From assembly GCA_947846985.1 (NCBI GenBank), contig CANTUZ010000001.1, positions 32,512,727 through 32,576,726 of the forward strand: a stretch of 64,000 nt of DNA. The letters run 5' to 3'. Both the position numbers and the translations under genes were made by a program. This DNA is from Fratercula arctica. Taxonomy: Eukaryota; Chordata; Aves; Charadriiformes; Alcidae. Below, one piece after another: positions 61,070-64,000 of this stretch. How positions within the stretch are numbered: position 1 is the stretch's first letter; each line of letters starts with the position of its first letter. Under the pieces are notes generated by a model. That model was given only the letters and a program-made list of their open reading frames with translations, did not search any database and was not told the origin of the DNA.

Positions 61070-61640
61070 TGTTTGGGTATGGCAGCCCAGCTCATGGACA
61101 GCGGGGCTGATAATCCAACACGGAGCACAAGGAGCAAAGGGAAGAGGGTTGGCTGTGCTCCTGCTCGTGCAGCCCAGGGTGATGCTGATCTCCTCTGCTG
61201 CCATGAGGTGCTGCTGGCTCGTGGTCACCTGGTTGGCCACCAGGACCCCCAGGTCCTTCTCAGCAGAGCTGCTTTCCAGCTGGCTGCCCCTAGCCTCCAC
61301 TGGTGCATGGGGTTATTCCTCCCCAGGGATTTGCATTTCCACTGCTCAAATTCATAATGTCCCTGTTGGACCACTTCTCCGGCCTCCCTATGTCCCTCTG
61401 CATGATGGCCCTGCTCTAGAACTCATTGCCTGCTCCCGCTGACTTAATACCACTGGTGACCTCACTGATGAGGCAATCTGTCCTGCTGCCAGGTCATGTT
61501 CTTGAATCAAAACTTGACAAACTCCTCCAGCTGGACTCTGAACCACTGCCCACCACCCTTTGACTCTGGCAATCCAGCCAATTTTCCACCCACCTCATAT
61601 CCAAATCATGATAATTAGAGCAGGCTCTATAAAGCATTAA
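61070..61640 (-). mobile_element. CR1 relic (reverse-transcriptase region), minus orientation
   Basis: Two minus-strand frames give CR1 polymerase blocks in the correct order. From about 61599 down, one reads RWVENWLDCQSQRVVGSGSE then SSWR, matching W-x-ENWL-x-x-x-SQRVV-x-x-GSESSWR. After a decayed stretch where the VPQGS and FADD boxes should be (deleted and frameshifted, 61350-61490), GGAATAACCCCATGCACCAG and a frame reading LESSSAEKDLGVLVANQV (61270-61215) follow, then ITLGC. The catalytic core is lost, so the copy is dead. It is younger than the relics at 15.6 and 18.6 kb, as the coding blocks are closer to CR1. The 3' half of the element is missing. Confidence 0.85.
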
Positions 61641-64000
61641 CTTTGCAGACGAAGCCACCATGGTCAGGAATTCAAAATAAACGTGCCTTTCCTTTTGAAT
61701 CCCTGTTTGAAAGAGAGTCATCCCCCTTCTCCCCCACTATCTAGACATGCGAAATGATTCAAACTGCTGATCCCATGAGAAAGAGCAAATGTCATCAGAG
61801 ACATCACAGAAACTATCCATTTGGCTATGTAACAATAATTCTTGCTCGTGAGGAGGTATAAATTATATTTAATGGATTACAGATCAAAGGCCCTGAACCC
61901 ATCCTTGGTATCACCTCACTTATTACTTGGCCGGAGGAAAGATAATACTCCTGGTACACCAAGACATCTCTGTTTATTTGAATGATCTGAAAGAGAGATT
62001 TGTAGTTGTTCCAATGAGATTGATAAAGAATATACTGCCTGCTTAGCTATCGCAGAGATGGAAACCATGTGTAATACACTATTGTTAAATTGCCGATCAC
62101 CTGCAGAGACAACGACCTTGATTCTGTAGCACCATCTTAATAGCTAAGGCGAGCAATCCTTTGCGATTGCAGTCAAGAGTTCATTCTGTTTGCTAAGCCA
62201 TTACCACCAGTATTCTAATTACCTATCGAGTCCTATTCTTGTGTGTGGTGCTGCACAAAGACAAAGGGAATATTGTCTTTGTCTCCCTAAAGTTTCCACT
62301 CTTAATCAAAGAAGGAAAGCATTCAGGCACCTAAAAAATTGCATAAGTTAGGGAGGGGTAGAAATTACCCCATGAATTAGCTAGGCAATATTTGTGAGGA
62401 AAAATCTCTGGGTGAAAAACTGATGTATTCCTGTCAATCCCCAGCCCCTATATCCTCGCAAAGTGGAGTGCAGGAAGGCTGAGTGTCTAATAGCCTGGTT
62501 CACAGGCAGTAATTCCTCTGGAATACGGTGACTGATTTACTTGACATTTCCTCCTGGCATCGACGGTATCAGAACCATCAGGCAATTTCTGGGAAGCTAA
62601 TTTGTTCCTTTCTACTATATGTTGATAAGGAACAAAGAGAGGTTAAGTGCTCAAATCTCTCAAAAACCCAACATGATCTGGATGCAAATCTCAGGAATCT
62701 TTTCTATAGTGTAATATAAGGATTTATACAATTCCCTTTCCTATTTCATTAACAAAGTTTCCTGCTGGCAGTATCCAAAATAAATCTGAGGTCTGGCACA
62801 ACATATAGAGATGACACTGTAGAAAATTATTATTTTTTTTAATTTAATCAATAATATGCCCTTATATGTCATTCTTGTCAGAATATAATTATCTATCCAA
62901 GCAAATGTATTGCTGCATGCTTCTTAAGACTACTGAAGAGCAAAGCTGTAAGCTGAAAAGGAACTGAGAAGCTTCGGATGCCCAAAATGTTCTACGGAGC
63001 GTGGCAGGGCTAGGAATTCATTGTGACTTCCTTGTTTAACATAAGCAGCTATTTGGTATATTATTTTTTTTTACTCTTTTTTTTTGGGTTGTGGCTGAGG
63101 TCATGCCAGTCCCCACTGATATATCAGGTTCACTAGACAGCAGTCTCTTGGCTTGGGTTCAAACAAGTTTGTACTGAATTAGATGGCCCAAGAGACTGAC
63201 CTGTTTACCTCTGTCTATATGTCTAACCTTTCTGCTCCGGCTTTTTGTCGCCTATATAGCTCTTCAGAGGCAGTATCTCTCCCATGTTTATCGTGGCTAT
63301 TTAGCGATGCTCAGCTTTGCTTTTTTCAGTGCTTCTGCTGCACAGACAGTCACTACTCGCAACAACAGCCGTTTGAGCGCCCACGGCTGTCTGTCCATGG
63401 CAGGACACCCTTATCCTGATCTGCTGGAGTCAGCACAAAAGGTGAGATGGGTGCTTACTACGCAGAAATATCTGTGTTTTTATTGCTATGTCCCTTCTCT
63501 TTTTCTTCTTCCACCATCTATTGCTACTCCGCATACATCTAGGTCTTGGGCAGAGATGTAGTATTTCCCGTTGCTTTATCCAAGGTGCAGGTTAGACACA
63601 CGCAGGCACGAGCTCCTTCCTACGTGCAGGAGCCAGTTAGGCTAATTAACTCATGTGAAAATGAGCTGAATGGTTTTCAAGGTCACCTTATATCAGAGAA
63701 TTGCTTTTGTGCTGCATAAAGCTCAAACCTCCCAGCAGACTCTCCCGCTCTACCCCTATTTTCTGCATTTTTCCATTATTTGGTGAACCCAGCTCCCTTG
63801 TTACCCTGGATCATGGTCTGCTGACTTCACTCATTCTTCAGGCTCAATGGAATGAAAGATTCAGGCCTGGAGTCCCAGGGTATCACCAAAATGCACGTAA
63901 CAGGGGTAACGAGCATATTGTCTGCTTTGCTGTTTGCTGCAGGTTGAAGATCAGTGCTCAAGATGGGTGAAATCAGCTCCTTGTGGAAGCCCAGGCAAGA
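61641..64000. other. Unique non-coding DNA to the window end
   Basis: No repeat or gene is recognised. The block at about 61990-62230 is AT-rich, complex and repeat-free, and could be a conserved non-coding element (impression only). T-rich runs occur at 62830-62840 and 63062-63086. Confidence 0.45.

Noticed and set aside
1..64000. tRNA, rRNA, CRISPR, bacterial operons, phage or plasmid features
   Set aside because: No tRNA B-box with a matching A-box was noticed, no regularly spaced repeats with unique spacers exist, and the CR1 and LTR content shows this is vertebrate nuclear DNA.

Overview
The window reads as a gene-poor stretch of a vertebrate nuclear genome, almost certainly avian. The main evidence is a set of CR1 LINE copies with typical bird 3' ends (a TTGGACTAGATGA-type core, then GGTCCCTTCCA, then short ATTCTATG-like tails), plus a solo LTR of the TGTCATGG...-type retrovirus-derived family common in birds. 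Interspersed repeats are otherwise sparse, and there are many simple A/T and pyrimidine tracts. The species cannot be named from what is visible.

I found no convincing protein-coding gene, no tRNA or rRNA, no CRISPR array and no bacterial-type operon. The open reading frames are short, overlap on both strands and use no recognisable domain, except where they cross CR1 copies and read the C-terminal part of the CR1 reverse-transcriptase protein. The region is either intergenic or inside one or more large introns.

Layout. 1-10.0 kb is unique DNA with homopolymer runs. 10.0-13 kb has two CR1 3' fragments; the one at 12.36-12.93 kb keeps an open 162-codon C-terminal reading frame. 15.5-16.1 kb is an old CR1 reverse-transcriptase relic. 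18.6-22.6 kb is a repeat-rich knot: a decayed CR1 reverse-transcriptase relic, a 617-nt pure pyrimidine tract, an old reverse-oriented CR1, a CR1 tail running into a CCCCT/CTCCT microsatellite, and another ancient CR1 3' end. 22.6-30 kb is unique. 30.08-30.62 kb is a solo LTR in minus orientation. 30.6-44.6 kb is unique, with microsatellites and a faint internal duplication. 44.6-51.8 kb carries three plus-strand CR1 3' ends, a CpG-dense patch and a TAAAA/CAAAA microsatellite. 56.9-58.9 kb carries two minus-strand CR1 fragments, a perfect 27-bp duplication and a degenerate triplicated repeat. 61.1-61.6 kb is a minus-strand CR1 reverse-transcriptase relic. The rest is unique.

I did not find a new biological system here. 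The most notable signals are the very long homopyrimidine tract with its quadruplex-prone CCCCT end, the CR1 tail that appears to have seeded a microsatellite, two weak candidate exons with good splice-site sequences, the CpG patch at 48.6 kb, and a few unique blocks that could be conserved non-coding elements. All of these need alignments or transcript data that I could not run.
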